Shown: in pieces, positions 41,001 through 51,647 of the stretch
Position numbering within the stretch: the first letter of the stretch is position 1
Layout: every line of letters begins with the position of its first letter
Assembly (NCBI GenBank): GCA_030770535.1
Contig: JASVEC010000018.1
Span: forward strand, 310,001 to 374,000
DNA: 64,000 nucleotides
Source: Batkoa obscura
Lineage: Eukaryota > Entomophthoromycota > Entomophthoromycetes > Entomophthorales > Batkoaceae
Reading direction: 5' to 3'
Translations under genes and position numbers: made by a program
The notes under the pieces: generated by a model
Told to the model about the DNA's origin: nothing
Databases searched by the model: none
What the model saw: the letters and a program-made list of their open reading frames with translations, nothing else

Positions 41001-41324
41001 CCTTTATAAAAAAAGCATTAAAATCATATAAAATTTAAATAATAAATTCAATCTTACCCAACTAGGACCAAATTTTCTACCTACGTCCGTTTCAGCAAAG
41101 ATATTTTTAATGGCTTCTGAAAATGGAATACGATTTAAATTAGGTACTGGATAATGTTTTATTTGAATGTGTCCTTTTCCGGAGATTTTGGATTTGTATA
41201 AATAAGGGATTAAGCTAACATCCGTAAATTGATTTCCATCGGATAAAAATAAATCCAATCGGGATTTTGTGATTGAGGCATGCTTATGCATCTTTCCAAC
41301 GTTCTTTACACTTTCCTGATACAT
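38047..41324 (-). CDS. AMS1: Alpha-mannosidase, glycoside hydrolase family 38 (Ams1/MAN2C1 class)
   Basis: Exons 41324-41058 and 41001-38047 join to 1073 residues, close to yeast Ams1 (1083). The junction reads FGPSW-ATHWFHITARVPEDW. The GH38 catalytic domain begins with [20 protein letters not shown], where His274 and Asp276 are zinc ligands. The nucleophile is Asp386 in FWLPDTFGYSAQLPQI. A helical middle domain follows (NQFHDVLPGSSIGLVYEDA) and then the beta-rich C-terminal half. No signal peptide is present, which fits the cytosolic or Cvt-delivered vacuolar Ams1 class rather than ER or Golgi GH38 enzymes. The enzyme trims free oligosaccharides from glycoprotein turnover. Length, motifs and gene structure all agree; the gene looks intact. 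Confidence 0.96.
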
Positions 41325-41687
41325 CTTTCAATTGAAAAATTAGTTTTTGAAAAATGCAAGTTTTGAAATTTTATTCAGTAGAATAATGACGTAGGATTTA
41401 AATTGACATCATTAATTATTAGGGTCATTTGGGGGTGACTTTAAAACTTAAAAGTTGATATTCTTTTTAAATTTATGTGGAAAGGAACAATTTTAGTTTT
41501 AAAGCAATAATTGCTTTCCTTTGGGCAATAATCTTCGCTATAATAATGCCCAAAATATAAAATAAAGATAAAATAAATAGTATTGAATTTAAATAATATA
41601 TTTTTATTGGTGTAATTGTTTGTTATATATTATTATAAAACAATTCAACCTAATCTTTATAATTAATTAATATGCCTTTAATAAACA

Positions 41688-41793
41688 ATATGAGAGTGTT
41701 TTTTTGGTATCATTATTTTTTATATCTTTCAAGCACTATTAAGTGGAAAATTTGTTAATAAAATTCTTAAGCACAAAAATACATCCTCATATT
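41688..41793 (-). mobile_element. MITE-A copy
   Basis: Minus orientation, ATATGAGAGTGTTTTTTTGG to AAATACATCCTCATAT. Confidence 0.86.
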
Positions 41794-42439
41794 ATTTATT
41801 ATAAAAAAACAAAAACGATTTTTTATAATGAATAGCTTTTTCTGATAATGAAATTTTGTTTAAATTATTATAATTATATATATAAGGCAAAGTAAAATAA
41901 ACTTTTTATAAAAATTAGTATTTAGTAGCTAAAACTAAAAGCAGTTTAATTAATTGACTATAAATTAAAAGACCTTAGTTTATATAACTAAGATAAACTT
42001 AAATCAATAAGGATAGTTTACAATAAGCTATAAAATAAATAAAACAGAAAACATCACTATAAAATATTGCAAAACTTAATAATTTTATTAAAAAGTATAA
42101 TATTTTAATATTTTAAAAGCTTTAAGCTATTGTATTAAGAAAAAATTATATTTTAACTAGATGACTGTGTATAAAAAACATAGCAGTTATTTTTTATTGT
42201 GATCACTAAATATAAACATTAAAATATAAAAATGGTGTTTTTTGTAATTAAGTGGGAAAGTTTTTTATACCAAAGCTAAATAAAAACTCTGAATTAATTA
42301 TACTTGAATTTAAAAATATAATAACTCTTAATAATAAAATTACCTGAAGCTACTTAAATTTATTATATAAATTACAATTAAGTTAATTATAAAATTGTAA
42401 CTAATTTTATAAACACTTTAAGTGGTTATTATGTAATTA

Positions 42440-43430
42440 AATATAAATGTAGTAAAGCAATATTTCAAACTTTATAATTTTATTTGATATTAGTTAATTT
42501 ATTACAAAATTAACTAATAGGCTGTAAAACTATAATAGTGAGTATAACTAATTAAAAAAATAATCTCAGTCAATAGTTAATTTAGGTTATAAAAAAATAA
42601 AAACTCTAATAAAAATCAGGTATTATAAACAATAATTTAGTGTGGTAATCTAAAATTATAAAATAAAATAAGTTTAAAAACAAAGCAATCTATTAATAAT
42701 AAACATAAGGCACTATTTAACTATAATAAAGGTATCATAAAATAATATAAATATAAATATAAATATAAATGCATATTTATAAAAAAAGCAATAACATAGC
42801 TAGAAATAAAACAATTGTAAATATAATAGATAAAAATAAAATTATTATAAATTATTTGAGTTTAAAAAAGATAAAACAAGGCGAGTTTATAGTTTTAAAG
42901 TATTTTATAGTACTTTTATATCTTTTGATTTGAACTTGAGTTAAAAAATTTTAAAGCTTAAACATTCAAGGTTTAGTGTTTTTTATTACTGCTTACATTT
43001 GACATCTTAATTATTTATTAAAAATCTATAGTGCTTTTAAAAAGCTATTATAACTAAGAAATTGTTTAAATTTAAAAACAAACATACTCTAAATTTCAAA
43101 AAATATGATAATATTAGATTACCTTTTTGTTAGACTGCTATTTTAATATTTGAAAATTACAAGACTTTATTTTATTCCCAAAGATAATCTGATAAAGTAT
43201 TTATATTAATGTGTCTAAAAAGATATTGAAACAGTTCAAGTATATTAGTGAGGTTGATTTACCATTATATATATATCTTTGATTGCGTTTACTATGGACG
43301 GCGAAAGCAATATCATTTATGCTTTTAGTGCTTCCGTTACTAATGATCTTTGGCATTAATAATAAATCTAAATATTTTTTTAAACATTTTTTTAAACATA
43401 ATACTATGAGATACATCTTTTAGAACTTTT
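42440..43430. repeat. Diverged block repeated at 46180-47060 (first copy)
   Basis: Collinear similarity by eye with 46180-47060. Matching pairs include GGCACTATTTAACTATAATA against GAGGCACTCGAGAAGGATAA, ATTTGAGTTTAAAAAAG... and GCGAGTTTATAGTTTTAAAG against ATTTGAGTTTATAGTTTTGA, and TATATTAGTGAGGTTGATTT against TATACTGATGAAGTCGATTT. A third, partial copy is at 45430-45760. It lies just downstream of the first transposase-like gene. Confidence 0.55.
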
Positions 43431-43767
43431 CGACTCATTTTTTGGTTCAAAGTTGTATAGAGACGATAACATTATCATAGCTATAGTCTCAACAATATAT
43501 ATTAGGTCCAGATGTAAAGTAAATATTCTAAATTGTTGCTTGGTTTGTCTATCCTGTCACTTTTTCTATCTAAACTGTAGCCGCTTTTCAATCATTGTAT
43601 ATCTGAATTTAATAACTAAATATTTATAATAAAAATTAAAGACGCTGAACAAGATTGAATAAAAACAAAACACCAATAGGTTTAAAATTTATTAGATATT
43701 TAATTATTAGAATAAAAACACTATACTATTTAATATTTCTTACACTATATCTTTAGTTTTTGATTAC

Positions 43768-45198
43768 CTATTCCCTTACATTTTCAGATAATCTTTCAGT
43801 TACATCTTTTGGCAATATAGTATCGGGTTCAAAGATACTCCCTTTAAACATACAACAACTATCACATAGAGAAACATATTTTCTAGCATGTTTGAAGTAA
43901 TGCTCACAATGCTGACCATCCCCAATTTTGTTTTGGACTTTTATTATATTCTTAATAACATCTGAATTTTCACCATGTGCTAATTTATTGACTCCAGATT
44001 TTAAGGCATTGAAAAATAATTCAATTGGGCTTAAGAACACTGAATATTCAGGTAATTTTAATATAAATGAAAACGAAGATCTAATGGCTTCTTTTAGCTG
44101 ATTAGAAATGGCGTGAGTATTTGTACTGTTAAACACATAGACAATCTGTTTATGTCTATTTTTCGAATATAAGTCATACATAAAGTAATCAAAATCTTCT
44201 TGGTTACTGGTGTTGGTTTTTGTCTTATCAACTATTCTATAACTTACAATCCCAAATTCTGATATAGCCCCAATATAATTAACGCTTTTAAGGGTTGATC
44301 CTGGCGTCAAAATAATTCTCTGTCCTTCAGATCCATCTTCATTTTGATTAATAGTATGACGATTAAAATAAACCTCATCAATATAAATAAATTCGCGCGG
44401 CAGTAATCTTTTGTATTCTTCAGCATATCGTTTTCTTTTTAAAATCATTTCCTTGTCATTCCATATGTTTCGAATTTGAGCTCCTTGCTTATAAGTAATA
44501 TCCAGCTTATTTTTAATATTACATATTGTAGTTTTGGATATATCTATCTGCTTTTTTAATAAAAAGTCCCTTATGTGTTTTATCATGGTATCATGATTTC
44601 TTGATATATAATCATAGATAAGGTCGGTAGTTTCTTCATTTACTTTTTTATAATTACCATATTTCCTTAAATCACCAAGATCAAGATTAAGAGCCATCTT
44701 CTTCTTTTTTCTATAGACCCTTGCTATAAAAGCCTCATACTTTATATTTAACAAGTCGGCACCAAGTTTAGACGAAATCTTCCCATCCAAAACGTTTTCA
44801 AAAATCAAGTCGGCGTTGATTTTCTTAGCTAATTTATCATCTGGCTCTTCTGCTTTCTTTTTACGCTTTGATAACTTTACTTTTCCTAATCTAGATGATT
44901 TATTAAATTCAATCATCTCTTTATTGATATCAGTTATCATTCTCTTCAGCTTATTGTACTTTTCTTCAAGTTCAGGATTTGTACTAAATAGCCTCAAAGT
45001 CTCAGATTTAGTAAGAACACTAGTGCTATCTCCATTATATAACTTTAATTCGCTAATATCCCCTCTACTTATGACAACTAACTCATTACCTGGAATGCTA
45101 CATTCGTTATTTCTATTATCAAATTGATTCCCATCATTTAACTGGCTATTATCTTCAACTTCGTTAACATTGTCAATAAGCTTCCTAATTTCATCCAT
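43768..45198 (-). CDS. Tc1/mariner-type transposase-derived protein 1 (second catalytic Asp replaced by Asn)
   Basis: 476 residues, intact, no intron. Residues about 1-100 are acidic or coiled. Two DNA-binding helix regions follow: KISSKLGADLLNIKYEAF (about 138-155) and a winged-helix-like segment ending KTTICNIKNKLDITYKQ. The DDE-like domain has FIYIDEVYFNRHT with Asp274, then VYVFNSTNTH with Asn357 where Tc1/mariner enzymes have Asp, then LSPIELFFNALKS with Glu393; 35 residues separate the last two. The C-terminus has a conserved cysteine cluster (QHCEHYFKHA, then CDSCCMFKG). The second copy at 48454-49902 has the same Asp-Asn-Glu set. Loss of the middle acid should abolish transposition, so an intact frame suggests a retained host function or a very recent loss. 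No flanking terminal repeats were found. Confidence 0.85.
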   Translation of the reverse strand: MDEIRKLIDNVNEVEDNSQLNDGNQFDNRNNECSIPGNELVVISRGDISELKLYNGDSTSVLTKSETLRLFSTNPELEEKYNKLKRMITDINKEMIEFNKSSRLGKVKLSKRKKKAEEPDDKLAKKINADLIFENVLDGKISSKLGADLLNIKYEAFIARVYRKKKKMALNLDLGDLRKYGNYKKVNEETTDLIYDYISRNHDTMIKHIRDFLLKKQIDISKTTICNIKNKLDITYKQGAQIRNIWNDKEMILKRKRYAEEYKRLLPREFIYIDEVYFNRHTINQNEDGSEGQRIILTPGSTLKSVNYIGAISEFGIVSYRIVDKTKTNTSNQEDFDYFMYDLYSKNRHKQIVYVFNSTNTHAISNQLKEAIRSSFSFILKLPEYSVFLSPIELFFNALKSGVNKLAHGENSDVIKNIIKVQNKIGDGQHCEHYFKHARKYVSLCDSCCMFKGSIFEPDTILPKDVTERLSENVRE

Positions 45199-45265
45199 TA
45201 TAAACTTAAAAAATAAAAGGATTTTTTATTTATTTTCCGAATATAATATTTGAATCGATAGAGAA

Positions 45266-45303
45266 CTATTTAAATTACGTAATCGTTGCATTTAAATGAA
45301 GCA
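45266..45303 (-). promoter_or_regulatory. Conserved upstream element of transposase-derived gene 1
   Basis: Written on the plus strand: CTATTTAAATTACGTAA, four to eight variable bases, then GCATTTAAATGAAGCA. The same element with few changes is at 49971-50008 before the second copy. It contains two ATTTAAAT palindromes around a TTACGTAA palindrome, about 70-105 bp upstream of the ATG. Confidence 0.5.
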
Positions 45304-45429
45304 AATGATCTGTTAAAATATTAGCTTTAACCCAAACGAAATTTGCAATAAGATTTCGAATTAAATGAATTGCATGTAAAGATAACAATTTCATTACTCA
45401 CTCACCTATAAAGATTGAAGGTTTAGGAC

Positions 45430-45760
45430 TAGGTGTGAAATTCTATCAGGTCTTTAGAACTTTAAAGCTTACTAATATGTTTGGCTGATAAAAGGAAGCC
45501 AAAAGAATTCTAACCAAGGAATATACATTATCAATTAAAAGTATATGCACTGTAATCTAGAATTTAGAAAAATGAGTTTATAAATAAAAAGACTTATTAA
45601 TAACGTATATGAAGTATCACCTAGCTATAAAGATATACTGGGTAGTAGCAAAAGTATCAAAGCATACTTATAAGAGGTAGTAATATGACTGAAAATGGAA
45701 CAATATTTAAATACTCAACAAAATTCCACTATAAAACAATTTAATTTTTAGCTTAAATAT
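45430..45760. repeat. Partial third copy of the diverged block
   Basis: Similar to 46290-46540: GGCTGATAAAAGGAAGCC against GGCCAACAAAAAGAAGCC, AAAATGAGTTTATAAATAAA against AAAATGAGTCTAAAAATAAA, and AAAAGTATCAAAGCATACTT against AAAAGTATTAATGCACACTT. Confidence 0.6.
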
Positions 45761-45873
45761 GTTTTTACATTAATTGTTTACCTAATTTTAATTGTTTATT
45801 GAAAAAATTTATGTTAAAAGTGTAGTAACCATAGTTTTCTCAGAGGTAATTTGTTGAAATAGTGTAATACTTT

Positions 45874-45976
45874 ATATGGAGATGTATTTTTGTGTTTAGA
45901 AGTTTTACTAACAATCTTTCCACTCAAATAGTGCTTAAAAGATAGAAAAAGTGATGAAGACAAAACACTCCTATAT
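45874..45976 (+). mobile_element. MITE-A copy
   Basis: Plus orientation, ATATGGAGATGTATTTTTGT to CAAAACACTCCTATAT. It lies between two copies of the diverged repeat block. Confidence 0.83.
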
Positions 45977-46179
45977 GTTTAAGTTTAAGTTCAAATTTAA
46001 TTATTCAGATTTTAGCTTAAGTTTTTATTTGGAGTTACTTCGTTTGAAAATAATAATTCAACAATAGAACTTGATTAGGAAATTGAAGGGCGGCATGCAG
46101 CGGTAAACCTACGTAAAAAACATGTGTAACAAATGAGCTAGAACTTTGTCACTAAAAGCTCAAACCTAGTCAAGCCCAA

Positions 46180-47060
46180 TGTTAAATAAACCCTTATAAT
46201 TTTATTTGAAATTAATTAATCCAATTAATATTAATTAAATGAGTAGTTTAATCGCAATTGATGGTAGGAATTAGTTAAAGAAGTAGGTTCATTAATAGTT
46301 TATTTGGCCAACAAAAAGAAGCCTAAGGTGTTCTAATTAAGAATACAAATAGTAGAGTTAAAGACATAAAAGATAAAGCTAAAAAAGCAGAAATTTAGAG
46401 ATAGCAAAATGAGTCTAAAAATAAAAAAGACGTCTTAATAGTGGATACAAAACACATCCTTTCTATAATGAGGCACTCGAGAAGGATAAAAGTATTAATG
46501 CACACTTACAAGGAAGTAGAAACATGGTTAGATATGAAACAACTACATACACAATAAATAAAAATGGGCTTATCACAAGATCATTTGAGTTTATAGTTTT
46601 GAAGTGTCTTTTAATACTTTAAAATATCTCGATTTATACTTAGGTCAAGATATATTAGAATCAAAATATCAAAAGTTTGGGCTTACTATCGTTAGTACTA
46701 CTTAAGATCTTATTTATTATGAAAAATCCCAGAACGCCACCACCAAAAGGTTACCATGGTTAAGGAAGGTTTTGAGTTTAGAGATACATATACTTTAAAT
46801 CTTAAAAAACACGATAATAGTATGGTAACTTTTTATTGGAGTTATAATTTGTTAGAAACAAGTAGACTTAGTTTCCAAAAACAACTGTTATTTGAATGAA
46901 ATATTTAAAATTTTGAAAAAATACTTTAAGATAGTTTAAGTATACTGATGAAGTCGATTTACTTGTCTACTTTGTATCTTTAGCTACCCTTATTATAGAT
47001 ATTGAGACTAAATCTTCTCTAGCTACTACTTTTATTAATTAATTTTAATAACTTATCTAT
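46180..47060. repeat. Diverged block repeated at 42440-43430 (second copy)
   Basis: See the first copy. Each full block is followed, 0.3-1.4 kb to the right, by a minus-strand transposase-derived gene, so the unit [block + gene] appears twice in the same order and direction. Confidence 0.55.
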
Positions 47061-47249
47061 ATATTAACTTTTGTATGTATTAAAAACAGACGCGATAACT
47101 TACATTTAGTTTCAAATTCTTTCAATTCTCTTTCTTAACATTATCATACCAACTTTATAGCTTATCATCATAAGGGAAGTTTTCAAAGTTTGAAGTTATG
47201 CAACTAAATGGTTTCTCCTCTTTACTGTTTTTGAATTATTTAATACAAT

Positions 47250-47440
47250 CGTTGAAGTAAACAACAATATTTACAGATCATATTCATCAACAGTTATATG
47301 CTGATTTACCACATTCGTTGAAAATAAATGAAATTTGAACCCTAAAATCAAATAACACTTATTATTAAACATATCCCAATCAGCCACATATTTACTTCTT
47401 TCCCATCTAGACTCTGTCGTTTTATTCTAATGATCGATTA
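47250..47440 (-). mobile_element. Fragment of another Tc1/mariner-like transposase
   Basis: On the minus strand one frame reads ERSKYVADWDMFNNKCYLIL and a shifted frame continues SFIFNECGKSAYN. This matches the order (R.xYV.xW...)(FIDECGFN) around the first catalytic acid of Tc1/mariner enzymes. It is short, with frames out of step, so a decayed remnant; it does not belong to the same subfamily as the two intact genes. Confidence 0.4.
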
Positions 47441-48453
47441 AGTAAATACAAAATACTAGTTTATTACAAATGGTTTTATTGTTTAGCTTAATGGCCGAAT
47501 ATTTATTGGTATTAATGAGGCAAATGATTTCCCATGTTGTAGAAAAAGTCAGAGATTACACTTTTTTAGCTTCAAAACAGTGGTGATTGAAATGCTCCAA
47601 AATTCTCCTGATCTGATGCCTGCCTTGCTAGTGTATTTCGCTCCCTTATCTTTTCTAAGTTGAATTGTTTTTCGCTAAAGACAGTTGTTTTTATTGTGTA
47701 AATTTTGGCTTTAGTTTGATTCTCGCGATTGTTAACAGGTATCAAAGCTGTTGTATCTGCTTCCTTACAACTTTATTGTAGGCTAGTGGGGTCACTAATT
47801 CATTTGTCATTTTTATAGTTAGTCTTAAGTTTACTTGGCTTATCTTATATACTCTTTTTTAGGGTTTCCTATTAGAAGTTTCAATTTCTTTATTTGTCGA
47901 TTTTTAAGTTGTACTATAAAGCTACTGCAATATAAGAATGGGTGTTATCAATTTTAGTGTTATGGAATTTGATAGTTGTGTTGTAATAGTAACATTTTAG
48001 TATTATTTCTAAAAAATAGTCACTATAGCACACCATTCAATATCTATATTTTATTATTACTAGGAAGAGTAATCTAAAGATAACTATTAAAAGGTAGATT
48101 AAATAATTCATAAAGTAATCTTATTATATATAAAGAGTAGTGATTAAATTATGCAAAAATAACTACTCCATTATACCTATAGCTTCAGCTCTTACAAATT
48201 GTGTTTAGAGTAAATTAAATACTTCAACTTGCCATTTGTTTTATTGATCTTGCTACTTGTTCTATTTGAATCTGCTCCTTTCTCAAGCATCATGTACCTA
48301 AGCTTTACAATTTAATATTGTAATAAGAAATCAAAAATGAAATGAAATGAAATAGAAACAAATAAAATTGATAACTTTAAAATTTAATAAACTCATTTAT
48401 TAATAAAGTATGAATAATCTTATACTAAATCTCACTCAGGTATTCATGCTTTG

Positions 48454-49902
48454 CTAATTTTTGTTTAACAACTCACTTACATTTTCAACTGATCCTTCTG
48501 GCTGATCTTTTGGTAACAAAGTATTGGGTTTGAAAATATTCCCTTTAAGCATACAACAATTTTCGCATGCAGAAATATAACTTTTTGCATGTTTGAAGTA
48601 ACCATCACAATGCTGAATATCCCCAACTTTATCCTGAACTTCTAATATACTTCTAATAATATCTGAATTTTCATCGTATGGTAGGTCATTAATTCCAGCT
48701 TTTAATGCATTAAAAAACAATTCAATTGGGCTCAAAAACACAGAATATTCGGGTAAAGTTAATATATATGAATTAGAGGACTTAATCGATTTTTTTAGAG
48801 CATTAGAAACTACATGGGTATTTGCACTATTAAATACATAGACGATTTGTTTATCGCTATTTTTTGAATACAAATTATCCATGAAGTCATCAAAGTCATC
48901 TTGATTATTGTTAATAGTTTTCGTTTTATCAACTATTTTATAACTTTCAATCCCAGATTCCGACACAGCTCCAATATAGTTAACGCTCTTGGGAGTGGAC
49001 TCTGGCGTTAAGATGTATTTTTGTCCTCTGAATATACCATCTTCGCTTTCGTTGATAGTATGACGATTAAAATAAACCTCATCAATATAAATAAACTTAT
49101 ATTTCATTAATTTCTTGTATTCTTCGATAAATAATTTTCTTTTTAAGATTATTCCTTTATCATTCCACATCTTTGAAACCTGGGCTGCTTGCTTATAGGT
49201 AATATCAAGTTTATGCTTAATTCTACTTAACGTAGCTTTGGATATATCTATTTGCTTTGTTAATAAAAAATGTCTTACTTGCAATAACGTGGTATCATGG
49301 TTTCTTGATATAAAGTCATAGATGAGGCCGTTTGTTTCTTCATTTGCTTTTTTATTCTTCCCATTCTTTCTTAAATCATTAACTTCAACGCTTTCAGTCA
49401 TCTTCTGTTTAGTTCTACAAACCCTTTTATGAAAAGTATTATAACTTAGGCCTAGTATATCGGCACCAGTTCTAATTGAAATTTTTCCATCCAAAACACT
49501 TTTAAAAACTAAATCGTCACCAATCTTTTTGGTTAGTTTATTGTCCTGCTTCTCTAATTTCTTTTTACGTTTCAATATCTTTGTTTTTTCCGATCCAAAT
49601 AAATCATTAAATTCACGCATTTCTTTATTGATATCAGCTACCATTCTCTTTAATTTAGTATACTTTTCGCTAAGCTTGGGATTTGTACTCAATAGCTTCG
49701 AAGCCTCAGATTTGCTAAGAGCATCGGAGCCGTTCTCACTATATAACTTCAATCCATCAATTTTCTCTCCAGTTGAAATATCTACTCCATGAACTGGGAT
49801 GTTATGCTCACTACCTCCATCATCAAATTGGTTCTGGTCAGATACTTGGTTAGAATTCAAGATTTTGTCAATATTATTTGTAGGCTTGGTATTATCTTCC
49901 AT
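48454..49902 (-). CDS. Tc1/mariner-type transposase-derived protein 2 (second catalytic Asp replaced by Asn)
   Basis: 482 residues from the ATG at 49902; the frame extends further only to a TTG, and the start of copy 1 agrees with this choice. It aligns to copy 1 along the whole length, by eye with more than half of residues identical and only small indels. The HTH region is KISIRTGADILGLSYNTFHK; the winged-helix segment ends KATLSRIKHKLDITYKQ. The DDE-like residues are Asp274 (FIYIDEVYFNRHT), Asn358 (VYVFNSANTH) and Glu394 (LSPIELFFNALKA), the same D-N-E set and 35-residue spacing as copy 1. The C-terminal cysteine cluster is conserved (QHCDGYFKHA, CENCCMLKG). Two diverged copies that both keep a full frame and the same active-site change argue that the change predates the duplication. 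Function unknown; a DNA-binding role is the natural guess. Confidence 0.85.
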   Translation of the reverse strand: MEDNTKPTNNIDKILNSNQVSDQNQFDDGGSEHNIPVHGVDISTGEKIDGLKLYSENGSDALSKSEASKLLSTNPKLSEKYTKLKRMVADINKEMREFNDLFGSEKTKILKRKKKLEKQDNKLTKKIGDDLVFKSVLDGKISIRTGADILGLSYNTFHKRVCRTKQKMTESVEVNDLRKNGKNKKANEETNGLIYDFISRNHDTTLLQVRHFLLTKQIDISKATLSRIKHKLDITYKQAAQVSKMWNDKGIILKRKLFIEEYKKLMKYKFIYIDEVYFNRHTINESEDGIFRGQKYILTPESTPKSVNYIGAVSESGIESYKIVDKTKTINNNQDDFDDFMDNLYSKNSDKQIVYVFNSANTHVVSNALKKSIKSSNSYILTLPEYSVFLSPIELFFNALKAGINDLPYDENSDIIRSILEVQDKVGDIQHCDGYFKHAKSYISACENCCMLKGNIFKPNTLLPKDQPEGSVENVSELLNKN

Positions 49903-49970
49903 TATGAAATTTTCATAAATAAAAAGATTGTCATTTATTTTTCTCAAACAACTTTTGAATCAACAAAAAC

Positions 49971-50008
49971 CTATTTAAATTACGTAACCATCGCATTTAA
50001 ATGAAACA
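49971..50008 (-). promoter_or_regulatory. Conserved upstream element of transposase-derived gene 2
   Basis: On the plus strand CTATTTAAATTACGTAAC, then CATCGCATTTAAATGAAACA; nearly the same as 45266-45303. Conservation drops outside it, so it may be a promoter or an autoregulatory binding site. Confidence 0.5.
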
Positions 50009-50028
50009 GCTGATAAATTGTAAATATT

Positions 50029-50140
50029 TGGGGATATTTTTTCTACTTAAAAAGTTTACTAACAAATTATCTAACTTCATTTTATTAAAAAGTGGACAAA
50101 GATATACAATAAAAAAAGCGCTCTCATTTCCTTTACATTG
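50029..50140 (+). mobile_element. MITE-A copy, old
   Basis: Plus orientation, ATTTGGGGATATTTTTTCTA; then AGTTTACTAACAAATTATC and, much changed, a right end near AAAAAAAGCGCTCTCATTTC. Confidence 0.6.
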
Positions 50141-50730
50141 ATGAAAATTTTCAGATTAAAACTTTAAAATGATATATAAAATTGACAAATTGCCCTTATT
50201 TATTATAAAAAACTATATAAATTGTCATAAAAAGACATAATTTATTAAAGTTATAAATTTTTTATTCAGCTTTAGTACCACTATTTTTAAAAAAACTGCG
50301 AAGTCTTTTGTAAAGGCGTCTAAAGCTTTTATAAGCATCTAAGGTGATATGATTTAAAAGAAAAAGAATTGAGATAATGGATATTAACAAACATGTTAAA
50401 ATTACTTTTTATTAACCTTGGTTTTTGTATTAATAACATTAAAAATTTTAATTTTAATGCTAAACAAAATGGTCAAAATGAGCCTTTTCAAGCTTCTAAA
50501 ATTCAAATTTTGTCCTTATATTAAAGACTTATATAAAAATTAATATAAAAGTTACTTACCTTGCTTATCATTTAAATATATATGTCGATTTTTAAAAAAA
50601 TTTGCTATATGAGTTATTTTTTATTTGATTTAATAAAGTAAATAAATAAATTTTAAAAGTTATACTGAATAGCTTTATAATAAAACTATCTTTGTAAAAG
50701 TAAAATGAAATGATAGGAATTAAATAAAAA

Positions 50731-50825
50731 TATTTTGGGATATTTTTTTGGCTTCATTACTTTTTCCCTTCTTTAAGCCCTATTTGACCAAAAAGATTAT
50801 TAATAAAATTCTTAAAATACATTGT
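50731..50825 (-). mobile_element. MITE-A copy, shortened right end
   Basis: Minus orientation, ATATTTTGGGATATTTTTTT to ATTCTTAAAATACATTG. Confidence 0.72.
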
Positions 50826-50978
50826 TTATTAACTGTAAGAATTAAGCTAAAATGCTATTTATTAAAGCATATTTGTAATACCTGATTAAAAATTTTAATA
50901 TGACCAGATTAAATCAGTATACGCAAATTTATAAAGGCAAATATTTGTATTAAAATAATAAAGCTTTGATTTAATAAT

Positions 50979-51081
50979 ATATAGGGATGTATTTTTTTAA
51001 GAATTTTACTAACAATCTTTGGACTCAAATAGCGCTTAAAAAAACGGAAAGTAATGAAACTAAAAAAACATCCCCGTATAT
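50979..51081 (+). mobile_element. MITE-A copy
   Basis: Plus orientation, ATATAGGGATGTATTTTTTT to AAAACATCCCCGTATAT. Confidence 0.84.
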
Positions 51082-51647
51082 TAGAGGAGGTTTTGAAATA
51101 TATATTAATATTTTTTCCAATTGAAAATTATTACTAAAGCATTTCAGTATTAAGTTTTTTAATTAAAAATCAAATACACATATCGGCAAGATTTTTTTAT
51201 ACCTTTTGCTAAAAGTCAATAATATTGCATTTTTATAATGTTATAATATAAGATTTAAAAATAGTAAGTTGAAAATCATCTTAAATTATCTCCACAAATT
51301 TTATAATTGTCTGTGCTCTCTTTACTAAGATCTATTATTTTGAAAATACCCCCGTATAAACCATAAACACCTCATAAAATGATGTTTAATTTTAAGTCCT
51401 TCTGACGAAACTTATAAAGTCTATTATTCATTATAAATTGCTATTTCTGTAATCGACTACTATTTAAACTCATTAAATTTATTAATCAATTATATAAAGT
51501 TCATAAAACTAAACTGTAATTTCTACAACAACAATTTATTACAAGACGTAGGAGAAGATAAAACTTAACTTATTTAAAAACAGGATAAGATTTGGAATTA
51601 AATAAATAGCATGCAAAAAGATCTAAAATTCGATTCCTTATCCCTTT

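Larger units (their letters stand above)
41325..43767. other. Spacer of very low GC with a diverged repeat block
   Basis: MITE-A copy at 41688-41793; then very AT-rich DNA. From about 42440 to 43430 lies a block similar to 46180-47060. A 71-codon minus-strand frame (43201-43416) falls inside that repeat and is not supported as a gene. Confidence 0.5.
45199..48453. other. Spacer made largely of transposon debris
   Basis: Contains the upstream element of gene 1, the repeat blocks 45430-45760 and 46180-47060, a MITE-A copy at 45874-45976, and a fragment at about 47250-47440 (-) resembling part of a different Tc1/mariner transposase. No intact gene. Confidence 0.55.
49903..51647. other. Spacer with three MITE-A copies
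   Basis: Holds the conserved element above and MITE-A copies at 50029-50140 (worn), 50731-50825 and 50979-51081. No gene is seen. Confidence 0.6.

Noticed and set aside
43201-43416. A 71-codon minus-strand frame near transposase-derived gene 1.
   Set aside because: Lies in the diverged repeat block, is not open in the second copy, and has no recognisable domain.
49903-49947. N-terminal extension of transposase-derived protein 2.
   Set aside because: It would begin at TTG, and the first gene's start aligns with the ATG at 49902.
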